A DNA stretch of 64,000 bases from Aeromicrobium camelliae (GCF_003850045.1 NZ_RQJX01000009.1:49895-113894), one strand, 5' to 3'. Counted from the first letter of the stretch, positions 17,095 to 26,392 are shown. A program made the numbers and translations. The notes: generated by a model from the sequence alone, not told the origin.

Positions 17095-19143
17095 ATGACC
17101 GACCTCATCGTCTCGGACCTCGTCGCGCTCGATGTCGACTTGGGCGCCGATCCGCGTTCTGTCATCACGGCACTCGCCCAGCGGGTGGAGGATGCCGGAC
17201 GCGCTGACGCCGCGGGCCTCGCGGCAGACGCGCTCAAGCGCGAGGGGCAGTCCGCGACCGGACTCCCCGGCGGCATCGCCATCCCCCACTGCCGCTCGGC
17301 GGCCGTCCGCGAGGCTTCGTTGGCCTTCGCCCGGCTGAGCGCGCCCGCGCACTTCGGCGCTCCGGACGGTCCGGCCGAGCTCGTGTTCCTCATCGCCGCT
17401 CCGGCGGAGGGCGATGCGGATCACCTCGCCCTGCTGTCCGCACTCGCTCGTGCCCTCGTGCGCTCGGAGTTCACCGCCGCTCTGCGCTCGGCCACCTCGG
17501 CCGACGAGATCGTCGCGCTCGTGGACGAGGCGGTGGCTCCCGCACTTCCGGCGAAGACCGACGCACCTGACGAGCCGACCGAGGACGCGGTCGAGTCCGA
17601 AGACGCCGCCACCCCGGTCTCGCTCGTGGCCGTGACCTCCTGCCCCACCGGCATCGCACACACCTACATGGCGGCGGAGTCGCTCGAGCGAGCCGCGCGC
17701 GAGGCCGGTGTGGAGCTGCACGTCGAGCCGCAGGGCTCCTCGGGCAGCAAGCGTCTCGATCCTGAGACCGTCGAGCGCGCGGACGCCGTCATCTTCGCCA
17801 CCGACGTCGGAGTCAAGGACAAGCAGCGTTTCGTGGGCAAGCCCGTGGTGGAAAGTGGCGTGAAGCGCGGCATCGACGACGCCGATGGGCTGATCCGTGA
17901 GGCCCTCGCCGCCGCTGCGGACCCCGACGCCCGCACGGTCGCGCCCGTCCGCGGCGGAACGGCCTCGACCGGCTCGGGCGGCGACGAGCACGCGTCGTTC
18001 GGCTTGAAGCTGCGCCAGTGGCTCCTCACCGGTGTGAGCTACATGATCCCGTTCGTCGCCGCCGGCGGTCTGCTCATCGCCTTGGGCTTCCTGCTCGCCG
18101 GGTACGAGGTGGCCGGAGACCCGGCGACGGCGATCCTGCAGGACAACTCCCTGACCAACCTGCCCGATCCGTTCGAGCACACCCTGTTCGGCAGCCCGCT
18201 CATGGCGTACCTGGGAGCGCTGCTGTTCCTGCTCGGCTCCTGGGCGTTCAGCTTCCTCGTGCCCGCGTTGTCCGGGTACATCGCCTACGCCATGGCCGAT
18301 CGGCCCGGTATCGCGCCCGGCTTCGTGGTCGGCTTCCTCGCCAACCAGATCGGGGCGGGCTTCCTCGGCGGCATCGCCGGCGGCTTGCTCGCCGGCATGG
18401 TCGCGGGCTGGTTCACGCGGCGCTCCGCACCCCGCTGGCTCGCGGGCCTCATGCCGGTGGTCATCATCCCGCTGGTGACGACCCTCGTCGTCGGCCTGCT
18501 CATGCTGCTGCTCATCGGCCGGCCCATCGCCGACGCCAGTTCGGCACTCACCGACTGGCTCAACGGCCTCAGCGGCGGATCGGCGCTCGTGCTCGGCGCG
18601 ATCCTCGGTCTCATGATGGCCTTCGATCTCGGTGGTCCGGTGAACAAGGCGGCGTACGTGTTCGCCACGACGGGCCTCACGGCCGACGCCATCGCGTCCG
18701 GCGACGCGACCCAGCTGAAGATCATGGCGGCGGTGATGATCGCCGGCATGACGCCGCCGCTCGCGCTGGCGCTGTCGACCGCGCTGCGGCCGCGCCTGTA
18801 CACCGAGGAGGAGCGCGAGAACGGCAAGGCGGCCTGGCTGCTGGGTGCCGCGTTCATCTCCGAGGGCGCGATCCCCTTCGCCGCCGCCGACCCGCTGCGC
18901 GTCATCCCGTCGATGATGCTCGGCTCCGCGGTGGCCGGCGCCATGGCGATGGGAACGGGCGTCACGCTGGCCGCTCCCCACGGCGGTGTGTTCGTGTTCT
19001 TCGCGGTGGACCACGTCCTGTGGTTCTTCGTCTCCATCGTCGCCGGTACCGTCGTCAGTGCGATCGCCGTGACGGCGGCCAAGCAGTTCGGCCGTCGCGA
19101 GCCGGTCGCATCATCCGGGGCGCCTGCGCCCGCCAACGCCTGA
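17095..19143 (+). CDS. fruA: PTS fructose-type transporter, EIIABC fusion
   Basis: This 682-aa protein has the order EIIA-EIIB-EIIC. EIIA (1-150) carries phospho-accepting His65 in GIAIPHCRS. EIIB (about 175-280) carries Cys183 in VTSCPTGIAHTYMAAESL. EIIC (about 300-660) is an eight-to-ten-span sugar channel (ISGVSYMIPFVAAGG-like start, later GGPVNKAAYVF). It takes phosphate from HPr, encoded 10 bp downstream, and imports sugar, probably fructose, as the phosphate ester. The ATG at 17095 has a weak AGAAAG site. The leader holds an inverted repeat GAGCCAC/GTGGCTC (17020-17079), possibly regulatory. No fruK or DeoR-type regulator is adjacent, unlike many fru operons. Confidence 0.94.
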   Translation: MTDLIVSDLVALDVDLGADPRSVITALAQRVEDAGRADAAGLAADALKREGQSATGLPGGIAIPHCRSAAVREASLAFARLSAPAHFGAPDGPAELVFLIAAPAEGDADHLALLSALARALVRSEFTAALRSATSADEIVALVDEAVAPALPAKTDAPDEPTEDAVESEDAATPVSLVAVTSCPTGIAHTYMAAESLERAAREAGVELHVEPQGSSGSKRLDPETVERADAVIFATDVGVKDKQRFVGKPVVESGVKRGIDDADGLIREALAAAADPDARTVAPVRGGTASTGSGGDEHASFGLKLRQWLLTGVSYMIPFVAAGGLLIALGFLLAGYEVAGDPATAILQDNSLTNLPDPFEHTLFGSPLMAYLGALLFLLGSWAFSFLVPALSGYIAYAMADRPGIAPGFVVGFLANQIGAGFLGGIAGGLLAGMVAGWFTRRSAPRWLAGLMPVVIIPLVTTLVVGLLMLLLIGRPIADASSALTDWLNGLSGGSALVLGAILGLMMAFDLGGPVNKAAYVFATTGLTADAIASGDATQLKIMAAVMIAGMTPPLALALSTALRPRLYTEEERENGKAAWLLGAAFISEGAIPFAAADPLRVIPSMMLGSAVAGAMAMGTGVTLAAPHGGVFVFFAVDHVLWFFVSIVAGTVVSAIAVTAAKQFGRREPVASSGAPAPANA

Positions 19144-19153
19144 GAGGACCGTC

Positions 19154-19411
19154 ATGCCCAGTAAGACCGTGACCGTCGGTTCGTCCGTCGGTCTGCACGC
19201 CCGCCCCGCCTCGACCATCGCTCAGGCGGCCAGCGAGGCCGGCGTCCCCGTGACGCTCGCGACCGCCGGCGGGCAGCCCGTCGATGCCGGCTCCGCGCTG
19301 CTCATCATGACGCTCGGCGCGAAGAAGGGCGACGAGGTCACCGTCGAGAGCGACGACGCGAGCGTCATGGAGAAGATCGCCGACCTCGTCGAGTCCGACC
19401 TCGACGCCTGA
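19154..19411 (+). CDS. ptsH: Phosphocarrier protein HPr
   Basis: This 85-aa protein has the active-site His15 in GLHARPAS and the regular HPr length. Ser47 (AGSALLIMTLG) sits where the regulatory serine of Bacillus HPr lies, but actinobacteria generally lack HPr kinase, so it may have no role. HPr carries phosphate from enzyme I to EIIA. The gene lies 10 bp after the EIIABC gene (GAGAGGACC before the ATG), so it is the second gene of a two-gene PTS operon. The operon ends at a long palindrome. Confidence 0.96.
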   Translation: MPSKTVTVGSSVGLHARPASTIAQAASEAGVPVTLATAGGQPVDAGSALLIMTLGAKKGDEVTVESDDASVMEKIADLVESDLDA

Positions 19412-19414
19412 TCG

Positions 19415-19494
19415 CGCTGAACCCAGATTTGCGCTCAGATCGTCAACCAGCGGGGGGTTCGGTTGACGTTCTCGGCGCAAATCTGGGTTCAGCG
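19415..19494. repeat. Nested palindrome, copy 1 of AACCCAGATTTGCGC family; two-way terminator
   Basis: Perfect 20-nt outer arms lie at 19415-19434 and 19475-19494, with inner perfect arms CGTCAACC/GGTTGACG at 19441-19448 and 19461-19468 and a G-rich loop. It joins ptsH (ends 19411) to the convergent membrane acyltransferase gene, whose stop codon (19489-19491) is inside the right arm. A close copy occurs at 31487-31558. Confidence 0.75.
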
Positions 19495-20544
19495 ACGGCG
19501 GTACCGACCGGACACGATGCCGGTCAGCCACTCGACCGGCCCGCGGCCGAGCCAATGGGCCCACGCCCAGCCCACGAGCGCCACTCCCAGCACGATCAGC
19601 CACCAGCCCGACCAGTCGTTCTCCGGCACGGGCCGGACCTCGTCGCGGTTCAGCCACGCGATCACCGCGATCTGCAGCACGTAGAGCGACAGCGCGACCG
19701 TCCCGAGTTCGCGCACGGGGCGCAGCAGCGACTGCATCGGACGCCACGCCACGAGCAGCCCGCACAACCCGAGCACCAGCGTCACCAGCGCCGCGTCGTG
19801 CACCGCATCGGGCAGCGACCCGGACTCCACCACGTCGCCGAGCGCCGAGCGCCAGGCCGTCGCCACGAACTCGAGCCCGGCACCCACGCACACCGCGACC
19901 AGCGACCAGCTCACATCCGGACGTCGCGCGGCCCCGCTCCACACCAGCAGCGCGCCGACGAGGAAGAACGGCAACAGCGACGACACGCGGTAGTGCGGAT
20001 CGGCGATGAACCAGCGGACGAGCAGCTCCCATGGGCTCGGCGAGTTGGCGATGTCGGCGTGATACCCGCCCGGCCACTCGATGGCCCGCTGCAGGGCGTC
20101 GTTGACGAACGGCGCGGCGACGAAGAGAACGGCCGCGAGCACAGCGACCACGCGGCGGCCCAGCAACAGGAGCGGTGTCCCCACGATCAGCAGACACCCG
20201 AGGATCGCGAGGACGATCGCCACCCAGCTCCCCCAGGTCTCGAGCCAGATCCCCAGTCCGATCAGCACGGCGCCGCGCAGCGTGTTGTGCCAGACGACTC
20301 TTCCCGCGGGTTCATCACGAGCGCCGAGCATGATCGCCGCCGACATTCCCATCACGAGACCGAAGAGCGGCGAGGCGACGTCGTTGATCCGCGCGAGGAT
20401 CTCGCTGACGAACTCCGATCGCGCGGGAATCAGCACCTGCGCGTGGGCGATGAGCATCGCGACGATCGCGAGCCCGCGGGCCAGGTCGGGCAGGGGCCAC
20501 CGATCGGCTCCGGTGGCGACGACGGGAGCGTCCGGCGCGGGCAT
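19489..20544 (-). CDS. Multi-span membrane protein, DUF418/DUF1624-like acyltransferase family
   Basis: This 351-aa protein has nine to ten hydrophobic spans. The start (PDLARGLAIVAMLIAHAQVL) resembles the first helix of the heparan-alpha-glucosaminide N-acetyltransferase/DUF1624 group, with the Arg-Gly-x-Ala and His pattern. It would sit in the cytoplasmic membrane and may transfer acyl groups across it, but the family is poorly characterised. The ATG at 20544 faces the start of the GNAT-Nudix gene with 65 bp between them. Its 3' end and stop lie within the palindromic repeat shared with ptsH. Confidence 0.65.
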   Translation of the reverse strand: MPAPDAPVVATGADRWPLPDLARGLAIVAMLIAHAQVLIPARSEFVSEILARINDVASPLFGLVMGMSAAIMLGARDEPAGRVVWHNTLRGAVLIGLGIWLETWGSWVAIVLAILGCLLIVGTPLLLLGRRVVAVLAAVLFVAAPFVNDALQRAIEWPGGYHADIANSPSPWELLVRWFIADPHYRVSSLLPFFLVGALLVWSGAARRPDVSWSLVAVCVGAGLEFVATAWRSALGDVVESGSLPDAVHDAALVTLVLGLCGLLVAWRPMQSLLRPVRELGTVALSLYVLQIAVIAWLNRDEVRPVPENDWSGWWLIVLGVALVGWAWAHWLGRGPVEWLTGIVSGRYRRR

Positions 20545-20609
20545 GGGGTGATTCCATCACATGGTCAGCACGCCGGGCGCACGCTGCCGCACGAGGTAGC
20601 CTCGGGATC

Positions 20610-21470
20610 GTGACTGAGGCACTGGAGGACGGCGACCTGACCCTTCAGCCGACGTCGGGCTCGTCCGAGTTCATCGGCTTCGCGGTGCTCGTCGACGGCG
20701 ACCGGATCGGGACCGTGGCACTGCGCCCCGAAGGCAAGCACGCGGGCTCGCTGCGCTGGAACTTCGGACCGCACGCAGAGCCGATGCTGGCCAGCCGCGC
20801 ACTTCGCCTCGGCATCGAGCACGCGTTCACCGAACTGGGCTGGCGACGCGTCTCGGCGCAAGTCGATGCCGCCTCCCCCGGCGACCTGCGCGCCGCGTCC
20901 ATCGCCGGCCTTCGTCGCGAGGGCGTCGCCCGGCAGGCCGACGGGCAGCACACCGTGACCGTCGCGCGGCTCGTCAACGATCCGCCGGCCGCGACGCGCG
21001 ACGGCTTCATCGCGATCCTCAACGCCGGACTTCCCCGCAAGCGCGTCATCGGTCAGGGACTGCTGCGTGACGAGAACGGGCGATACCTGCTGTGCGAGCT
21101 GACCTACAAGCGCGAGTGGGACCTCCCCGGCGGGGTGGTGGAAGTCGGCGAGTCGCCCGCGACCGGCCTGGTGCGCGAACTGCACGAGGAGCTCGGCATC
21201 TCCGTGGAGGTCAAGCAGCTCGTGACGATGAACTGGCTTCCCCCGTGGCGAGGCTGGGACGACGCCTGCCTCTTCGTGTTCGACCTGGGCACCATCGCCA
21301 GTGACACCGTCGCCACCATGGCGTTGCAGCGCAGCGAGATCAAGGCCGTGCACTGGTGCGACCTGGACACGGTCCGCGAACGAGCGACGGGCGCTACCGC
21401 GGAACTTCTGGAAGCGGTGGAGGCCGGGACATTGCCCGCCTACCGCGAGGCGCCGCTCCAGCCCGAGTGA
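20610..21470 (+). CDS. GNAT-like and Nudix hydrolase two-domain protein
   Basis: This 286-aa protein has two parts. Residues 1-125 resemble a GNAT acetyltransferase core (RIGTVALRPEGK, ALRLGIEHAFTELGWRRVSA). Residues 143-280 are a Nudix domain with a complete Nudix box at 175-197, fitting GX5EX7REUXEEXGU (GGVVEVGESPATGLVREL then HEELGI). The Nudix half should hydrolyse a nucleoside-diphosphate derivative. The GNAT half may recognise or modify a related ligand, but its acetyl-CoA motif looks degraded. The start is GTG at 20610 without a strong ribosome site. Its end meets the convergent lipoprotein gene with only 7 bp between. Confidence 0.8.
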   Translation: MTEALEDGDLTLQPTSGSSEFIGFAVLVDGDRIGTVALRPEGKHAGSLRWNFGPHAEPMLASRALRLGIEHAFTELGWRRVSAQVDAASPGDLRAASIAGLRREGVARQADGQHTVTVARLVNDPPAATRDGFIAILNAGLPRKRVIGQGLLRDENGRYLLCELTYKREWDLPGGVVEVGESPATGLVRELHEELGISVEVKQLVTMNWLPPWRGWDDACLFVFDLGTIASDTVATMALQRSEIKAVHWCDLDTVRERATGATAELLEAVEAGTLPAYREAPLQPE

Positions 21471-21477
21471 GTCCGGC

Positions 21478-22449
21478 TCACTGCCCGGCGGATCCCACCA
21501 CGCCGCCGAACGTCCCCAACGTCGCCGCGGGCTCGTCCGATCCGGCCGGAGGGACGCGGACCAGAACCTGGTGGTAGTAGCGCAGCGAGCCGCGGCCGAC
21601 GACGCCGTCGGGCCAGAACGCGCGCTGGGGAGACTCCTCCGGCCACGTCACGCGAAGTCCCGCGTCGACGTCGAAGGTGTCCTGCCGCAGCAGGGTGCCG
21701 AAGACCAGGGCGCCGCCGTCGGCGGTGCGCAACGCATAGATCTGCTCGTCCGCGGCCCAGCTCTGCGCGAAGTCGCTGCCCTCGAGGTCGGCGTTCTGCG
21801 TGGCGGTCTCCCGCATCTGGACGACGAAGGGGTCCTCAGCCCACGCGGCCGCCTCCTCGGCCTCGGGCTCGTCGAGGGCGCTCGCCAACCCCTGCAGCGC
21901 GGAGCGCGGCGCGGTCACCATGCCCTCGCCGTCATCGGGGCCCACACGTCGTGTGGCGTCACCGACGCGGCGCATCTCCGGCAGCGGGGTGTCACCGGCG
22001 AGTTCAGGGGTCGCGGTCAGCAGCCACGGGTCCGCCGCGGTCGTGCGCTCGTACACCTGGAGTTGGCGGCGGCCTGTCTCCTCGTCGCGAACGAGGGCGA
22101 CGAACCAGAGCGGGTAGCTGTCGAAGCGCGGCAGCATCGTGGACTCCACCGTGAACGGACCGTCGAGCGCGAACTCCTCGCGTTCGAGCAGTTCAGCGAC
22201 CTCGAACATCCCGGTGTCGACGGCCAGGACGGGCCCGGTCTCCACGGTCGAGAGCGGTTTGGCGTCGAGCGCGTCGACGGCGGCGCTGCGCACCTCGCGG
22301 TACTTCGCCACCACGTCGTCGACCTCGCTGGGCGCGACGGCGAGCTTGGCCGGGCGAAGGTCCTCGGCGGCACGCTCGCGCGGGACGGCGCAGGCGGACA
22401 ACGCCAACGCGGCTGCCAGCGCGCCGGCCAGCATCGGGAGACGCCTCAT
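21478..22449 (-). CDS. Putative lipoprotein, unknown function
   Basis: This 323-aa protein starts MRRLPMLAGALAAALALSAC, a lipoprotein signal with lipid-anchor Cys20. I do not recognise the mature part. It is acidic, exported, and has beta-rich segments such as DSYPLWFVALVRDEETGRRQ and RYYHQVLVRVPPAGS. The ATG at 22449 overlaps the stop of the upstream membrane protein gene by 4 bp, so the two are translated together and probably act together at the cell surface. No enzymatic motif is visible. Confidence 0.75.
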   Translation of the reverse strand: MRRLPMLAGALAAALALSACAVPRERAAEDLRPAKLAVAPSEVDDVVAKYREVRSAAVDALDAKPLSTVETGPVLAVDTGMFEVAELLEREEFALDGPFTVESTMLPRFDSYPLWFVALVRDEETGRRQLQVYERTTAADPWLLTATPELAGDTPLPEMRRVGDATRRVGPDDGEGMVTAPRSALQGLASALDEPEAEEAAAWAEDPFVVQMRETATQNADLEGSDFAQSWAADEQIYALRTADGGALVFGTLLRQDTFDVDAGLRVTWPEESPQRAFWPDGVVGRGSLRYYHQVLVRVPPAGSDEPAATLGTFGGVVGSAGQ

Positions 22450-23183
22450 CGCGGCTCCTGCTCGACCGGCGCGTCCTCGACGACGGTCTCCTCGACCACC
22501 TCGTACTCCCCCAGCTCGTCCAGTTCGTCCGCGGAGATCTCGCGTTCGGTGCCGTCCTCGTCGACGACGACGTAGACGACGTCCTCCTCGTCGGTGCGGA
22601 CCAGCAGCAACTGCACGAGCGCGATGATCGCCGCTCCGGCCGCGATGAGGCCGAGCGAACGGGCGAAGCCGCCGTGCAGGCCGTAGGCGATGCTCACCTC
22701 GAGACCGCGCAGATTCGCCTCGCCGACCGAGACGATGGCGACCGAGACGGTCTCGTCGGGCAGCCGCGTGTCGATGGCGGCACCACCGAGACCACCCTGA
22801 CCGTCGATCCACCAGTCGAGGGCGGTCGGCGCGGCCGGAGCCGCGGGATTGCCGTCGATCAGCCCCGTCTCCGGCGACCACGGCGTACCGAAGCCGGTGA
22901 CCTCCAGGCGGCGGGTCGAGTCGAGGTAGCTCATGACGTCGACGCTGTTGCCCAGTCCGACGAAGACGGGTTTGTTGGCCGGGACCTCGGCGAGCACCTC
23001 GACCTGGAGGTTCTTCCACGTGAGGACTCCCGGCTGCGTGACGACCGCCGAGACGTCGGTGTCGATCGCGTGCGGCCCGGAGACGAAACGGCTGTCGGGA
23101 CCGAGAACGACAGCACCGACGACGCCCGTCACCAACGCCGCCGCCGCGAGCGCTTGGAGCACTCGCCACCACCCGACCCGCAC
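22446..23183 (-). CDS. Membrane protein with extracytoplasmic domain, unknown function
   Basis: This 245-aa protein starts VRVGWWRVLQALAAAALVTG. The GTG at 23183 follows GGGGAGGGAA, so a longer upstream frame was rejected. One membrane span lies near 7-30 and a second near 180-202 (GLIAAGAAIIALVQLLLVRT). About 150 residues between them would be outside the cell. The C-terminal 40 residues are very acidic (DEEDVVYVVVDEDGTEREIS) and cytoplasmic. It is translationally coupled with the lipoprotein gene downstream. Function unknown. Confidence 0.72.
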   Translation of the reverse strand: MRVGWWRVLQALAAAALVTGVVGAVVLGPDSRFVSGPHAIDTDVSAVVTQPGVLTWKNLQVEVLAEVPANKPVFVGLGNSVDVMSYLDSTRRLEVTGFGTPWSPETGLIDGNPAAPAAPTALDWWIDGQGGLGGAAIDTRLPDETVSVAIVSVGEANLRGLEVSIAYGLHGGFARSLGLIAAGAAIIALVQLLLVRTDEEDVVYVVVDEDGTEREISADELDELGEYEVVEETVVEDAPVEQEPR

Positions 23184-23229
23184 GATTCCCTCCCCTCGGC
23201 CGATGGGAAGAACCGTAGCGGAGGTGTGA

Positions 23230-24147
23230 TCAGAACAACGCCGTGGCGAGGGCGCGGCGTGCCGTGGCGACCCGAGGATCGTTGATGCCGACGACGGTGA
23301 ACAGCTCGAGCAGGCGCTGGCGCACGGCCTCACGCTCGTCGCCGCTCGTGCGACGGACGAGATCGATCAGCCGGGCGAAGGCGTCGTCGACGTGGCCACC
23401 CGAGACGTCGAGATCAGCCACGAGCATCTGCGCCTCGAGGTCGTCGGGGCGATCGGCTGCTGCCTGCCGCGCGGCGGCGAGGTCGGCCCCGTGGGTGCGC
23501 GCGATGAGCTTCACGCCGGCCAGTCGCTCGCCGATCTCGCTCTCGCCGGGGTGCTGCGCCTGCAGTTTCTCGTACTCCGCGATGGCGGTGGCGAAGTCAC
23601 CGGCGGCGAACGCCTCATCGGCGGCGGCGAAACGCGGGTCGTCGGCCGGCTCCTCCTCGTCCGCGGGAGCGCCGGTCGCCTGACCGGAGGGAGCGGCGCG
23701 GCCCGTGAGCCCGTGCTGGGCGGCGAGCTTCACGAGTTCGTCGAAGTAGCGCGCGATCTCTGCCGCGTCGACCGTGCCCTGGAAGAGCGGCACGGGCTGC
23801 CCCTTGACGAGGCCGACGACCAGCGGCACGGCCTGCGCTCCCAAAGCCTGCGCGATGCCGGGATTGGCGTCGACGTCCACCCGGGCGACCTGGATCGCTC
23901 CCTGGTACCGCGTCGTGGCCTGCACGAGGAGGTCGGTGAAGTCGCTGCTCTGCGGCGAGCGGGGCGACCACAGCGCCAGCACCACAAGGTGCTGGAGCGA
24001 GGACTGGATGATGTTCTGGAAGTCCTGCTCGGTCGCGTCGATGACGTAGACCGCTCCGTCGGCGGCCTGACCCGGCGCGGCGGAAGGCGCCGGCTGGGAG
24101 TTCGCGAGAGCGGACAGGTCGATGGCACCGGGGCGCGAGAACGTCAT
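23230..24147 (-). CDS. Thioredoxin-like co-chaperone (CnoX/YbbN family) without redox cysteines
   Basis: This 305-aa protein has an N-terminal thioredoxin fold (about 30-150: VARVDVDANPGIAQALGAQA, VPLVVGLVKGQPVPLFQG) and C-terminal TPR-like helices (about 185-305: FAAGDFATAIAEYEKLQAQH), the CnoX layout. The segment that normally carries CxxC reads LWSPRSPQSS, with no cysteine, so it cannot act as a disulfide reductase. Family members act as holdases or chaperonin helpers. The ATG at 24147 was chosen because the thioredoxin domain begins soon after and the upstream extension is Arg/Pro-rich shadow sequence. Confidence 0.85.
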   Translation of the reverse strand: MTFSRPGAIDLSALANSQPAPSAAPGQAADGAVYVIDATEQDFQNIIQSSLQHLVVLALWSPRSPQSSDFTDLLVQATTRYQGAIQVARVDVDANPGIAQALGAQAVPLVVGLVKGQPVPLFQGTVDAAEIARYFDELVKLAAQHGLTGRAAPSGQATGAPADEEEPADDPRFAAADEAFAAGDFATAIAEYEKLQAQHPGESEIGERLAGVKLIARTHGADLAAARQAAADRPDDLEAQMLVADLDVSGGHVDDAFARLIDLVRRTSGDEREAVRQRLLELFTVVGINDPRVATARRALATALF

Positions 24148-24209
24148 GCGCCCATTGTAGGAAGTCGACCGGTGGCGTGGGGCCGGGTCGCGTGCCGGGT
24201 CCCGATCGC

Positions 24210-25169
24210 TCAACCGGGGGTGGCGGCGAGCAGGGCGTCCGCAGCCGTGAACGGGTCGGCGCGCCCGGACAGCACGTCCTCGGCGAGTTGATCGAGTCGG
24301 TCCTCGCTGCCCACCTCGAAGCGGCGGCTCATCTCGGCGAGCGCGATGCGTTCGACCTCCCGACGCGCCCGGGCGTGGCGCCGTCGCCGCAGCTCTCCAC
24401 TGTCACGCAGATGCGTGCCGTGGTCATCGATCGCCTGCACCACGGTGTCGATGCCGTCACCCGAGGTCGCCACCGTCATGACGATCGGCGGCGTCCACGC
24501 CCCGTCCGAGCGGTGCGTCATGGACAGCATGGTGCGCAGTTCGCGGCGCGTGGTCGTGGCGCCGTCGCGGTCCGCCTTGTTGATGCAGAACACGTCGCCG
24601 ACCTCGAGGATGCCGGCCTTGGCCGCCTGGATGCCGTCGCCCATCCCGGGCGCGACGAGCACGAGCGTCGTGTCGGCCAGCCCTGCGATCTCCACCTCGG
24701 ACTGCCCCACACCCACGGTCTCCACCAGGATCACGTCGCACCCGGCGACATCGAGCACCCGGATCGCGTGCGGCGTCGCCCACGACAAGCCGCCGAGGTG
24801 ACCGCGGCTGGCCATCGAGCGCAAGTACACGCCCGGATCGGTGGCGTGCTCCTCCATCCGGATGCGGTCGCCGAGCAGCGCACCGCCGGTGAACGGCGAA
24901 CTCGGGTCGACCGCGAGCACGCCGACCGTGCGCCCCTGACGGCGCAGCGCCGTGACGAGTGCGGAGGTGCTGGTGGACTTGCCCACCCCGGGCGAACCGG
25001 TCAACCCGACGACGTGGGCACGCCCCGCGTGCGGTGCCAGCGCCGCGCTGACCTCGCGGAGCACAGGCGATTCGGCCTCGACGAGAGAGATCAGACGTGC
25101 GACCGACCTGGCCTCACCGCGACGGGCGCGGGAGACCAGGTCGGCGACGTCGTGGGGCCGGGAGCCCAC
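24210..25169 (-). CDS. meaB: MeaB-type GTPase protecting B12-dependent acyl-CoA mutase
   Basis: This 319-aa G3E GTPase has Walker A GSPGVGKSTS, Walker B-type LVETVGVGQSEVEIA and base-recognition NKADRDG. MeaB guards adenosylcobalamin mutases from inactivation and gates cofactor loading. The candidate client is the ethylmalonyl-CoA mutase encoded 7 kb away. The GTG at 25169 abuts the stop of the thiolase gene, so the two form an operon. This pairing of thiolase with meaB, together with ccr and ecm nearby, supports a role in the ethylmalonyl-CoA pathway. Confidence 0.93.
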   Translation of the reverse strand: MGSRPHDVADLVSRARRGEARSVARLISLVEAESPVLREVSAALAPHAGRAHVVGLTGSPGVGKSTSTSALVTALRRQGRTVGVLAVDPSSPFTGGALLGDRIRMEEHATDPGVYLRSMASRGHLGGLSWATPHAIRVLDVAGCDVILVETVGVGQSEVEIAGLADTTLVLVAPGMGDGIQAAKAGILEVGDVFCINKADRDGATTTRRELRTMLSMTHRSDGAWTPPIVMTVATSGDGIDTVVQAIDDHGTHLRDSGELRRRRHARARREVERIALAEMSRRFEVGSEDRLDQLAEDVLSGRADPFTAADALLAATPG

Positions 25170-26360
25170 TCAGTTCTTCGGGACGCGGATGATCAGCGCA
25201 TCGCCCTGACCGCCGCCACCGCACAACGCGGCAGCGCCGAGTCCGCCGCCGCGCCGCTTGAGCTCCATCGCCAGGTGCAGCACGACGCGCGCGCCGCTCA
25301 TGCCGATGGGGTGGCCGAGCGAGATGGCGCCACCGTTGACGTTGACGATGTCCTCGGAGATGCCCAGCTTGCGGGTCGACGCGATGCCGACCGCCGCGAA
25401 CGCCTCGTTGAGCTCGACCAGATCGAGGTCGGTCGGCTGGAGGCCCTCCTTGTCCAGCGCCTTCACGATCGCGTTGGCGGGCTGGTCCTGGAGCGAGGAA
25501 TCCGGTCCGGAGACCGTGCCGTGGGCGCCGATCTCGGCGAGCCACGTCAGGCCGAGCTCCTCGGCCTTGGCCTTGCTCATCACCACGACGGCGCAGGCAC
25601 CGTCGGAGATCTGGCTGGCGGTGCCGGCCGTGATGGTGCCGTCCTTGGCGAAGGCGGGACGCAGCTTGCCGAGCGACTCGGCCGTGGTGTCACCGCGGAC
25701 GCCCTCGTCGGAGCTGATGACGATCGGGTCGCCCTTGCGCTGCGGGATCTCGACCGGGACGATCTCGTCGTCGAACACGCCGTTCTTCTGCGCCAGCGCG
25801 GCGAGCCGGTGCGAGCGGGCACCGAAGGCGTCCTGCTCCTCACGGCTGTAGGACTCGACGGACGCGTTGCGCTGCTCGGTGAGCGAGCCCATCGCCTGGT
25901 CGGTCAGGGCGTCCCACAGGCCGTCGTACTCCATGTGGTCGAGCATCGTGGTCTTGCCGTACTTGAAGCCCTCCCGCGAACCGGTGAGCAGGTGCGGAGC
26001 CTGCGTCATCGACTCCTGACCGCCGGCGACGACGATGTCGTACTCTCCGGCGCGGATGAGCTGGTCGGCCAGCGCGATGGCGTTGATGCCCGAGAGGCAC
26101 ACCTTGTTGATCGTGATCGCGGGGACATCGAGCGGGATGCCGCCCTTGTACGCGGCCTGCCGGGCCGGCACCTGCCCGGCACCGGCACCGAGTACCTGGC
26201 CCATGATCACGTAATCGACCTGATCGCCGGAGATGCCGGCTCGCTCGAGGGCCCCCTTGATGGCGATACCGCCGAGATCGGAACCGGACAGGGTCTTGAG
26301 GCCGCCGAGCAGCCGTCCGATCGGCGTGCGCGCACCGGCGACGATGACGGACTGGGTCAT
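25170..26360 (-). CDS. Acetyl-CoA C-acetyltransferase (thiolase)
   Basis: This 396-aa thiolase has the acyl-accepting Cys88 (KVCLSGINA), the catalytic His in [18 protein letters not shown] and the second Cys in [12 protein letters not shown]. It condenses two acetyl-CoA to acetoacetyl-CoA or runs in reverse in beta-oxidation. The length and the GHP-I-G pattern fit PhaA/AtoB biosynthetic thiolases. The ATG at 26360 follows GAAGGAGC. The divergent epimerase gene shares the upstream region, where a GTTAACC-GCGA-GTAAAG site overlaps the likely -10. It provides the first step toward crotonyl-CoA for CCR. Confidence 0.93.
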   Translation of the reverse strand: MTQSVIVAGARTPIGRLLGGLKTLSGSDLGGIAIKGALERAGISGDQVDYVIMGQVLGAGAGQVPARQAAYKGGIPLDVPAITINKVCLSGINAIALADQLIRAGEYDIVVAGGQESMTQAPHLLTGSREGFKYGKTTMLDHMEYDGLWDALTDQAMGSLTEQRNASVESYSREEQDAFGARSHRLAALAQKNGVFDDEIVPVEIPQRKGDPIVISSDEGVRGDTTAESLGKLRPAFAKDGTITAGTASQISDGACAVVVMSKAKAEELGLTWLAEIGAHGTVSGPDSSLQDQPANAIVKALDKEGLQPTDLDLVELNEAFAAVGIASTRKLGISEDIVNVNGGAISLGHPIGMSGARVVLHLAMELKRRGGGLGAAALCGGGGQGDALIIRVPKN

Positions 26361-26392
26361 GGGAAAGCTCCTTCGCGTGACGTTGGGCTCAC

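Noticed and set aside
16993..19014. 673-codon minus-strand frame across the PTS gene
   Set aside because: The PTS frame has His65, Cys183 and channel helices; the antisense frame is charged shadow sequence.
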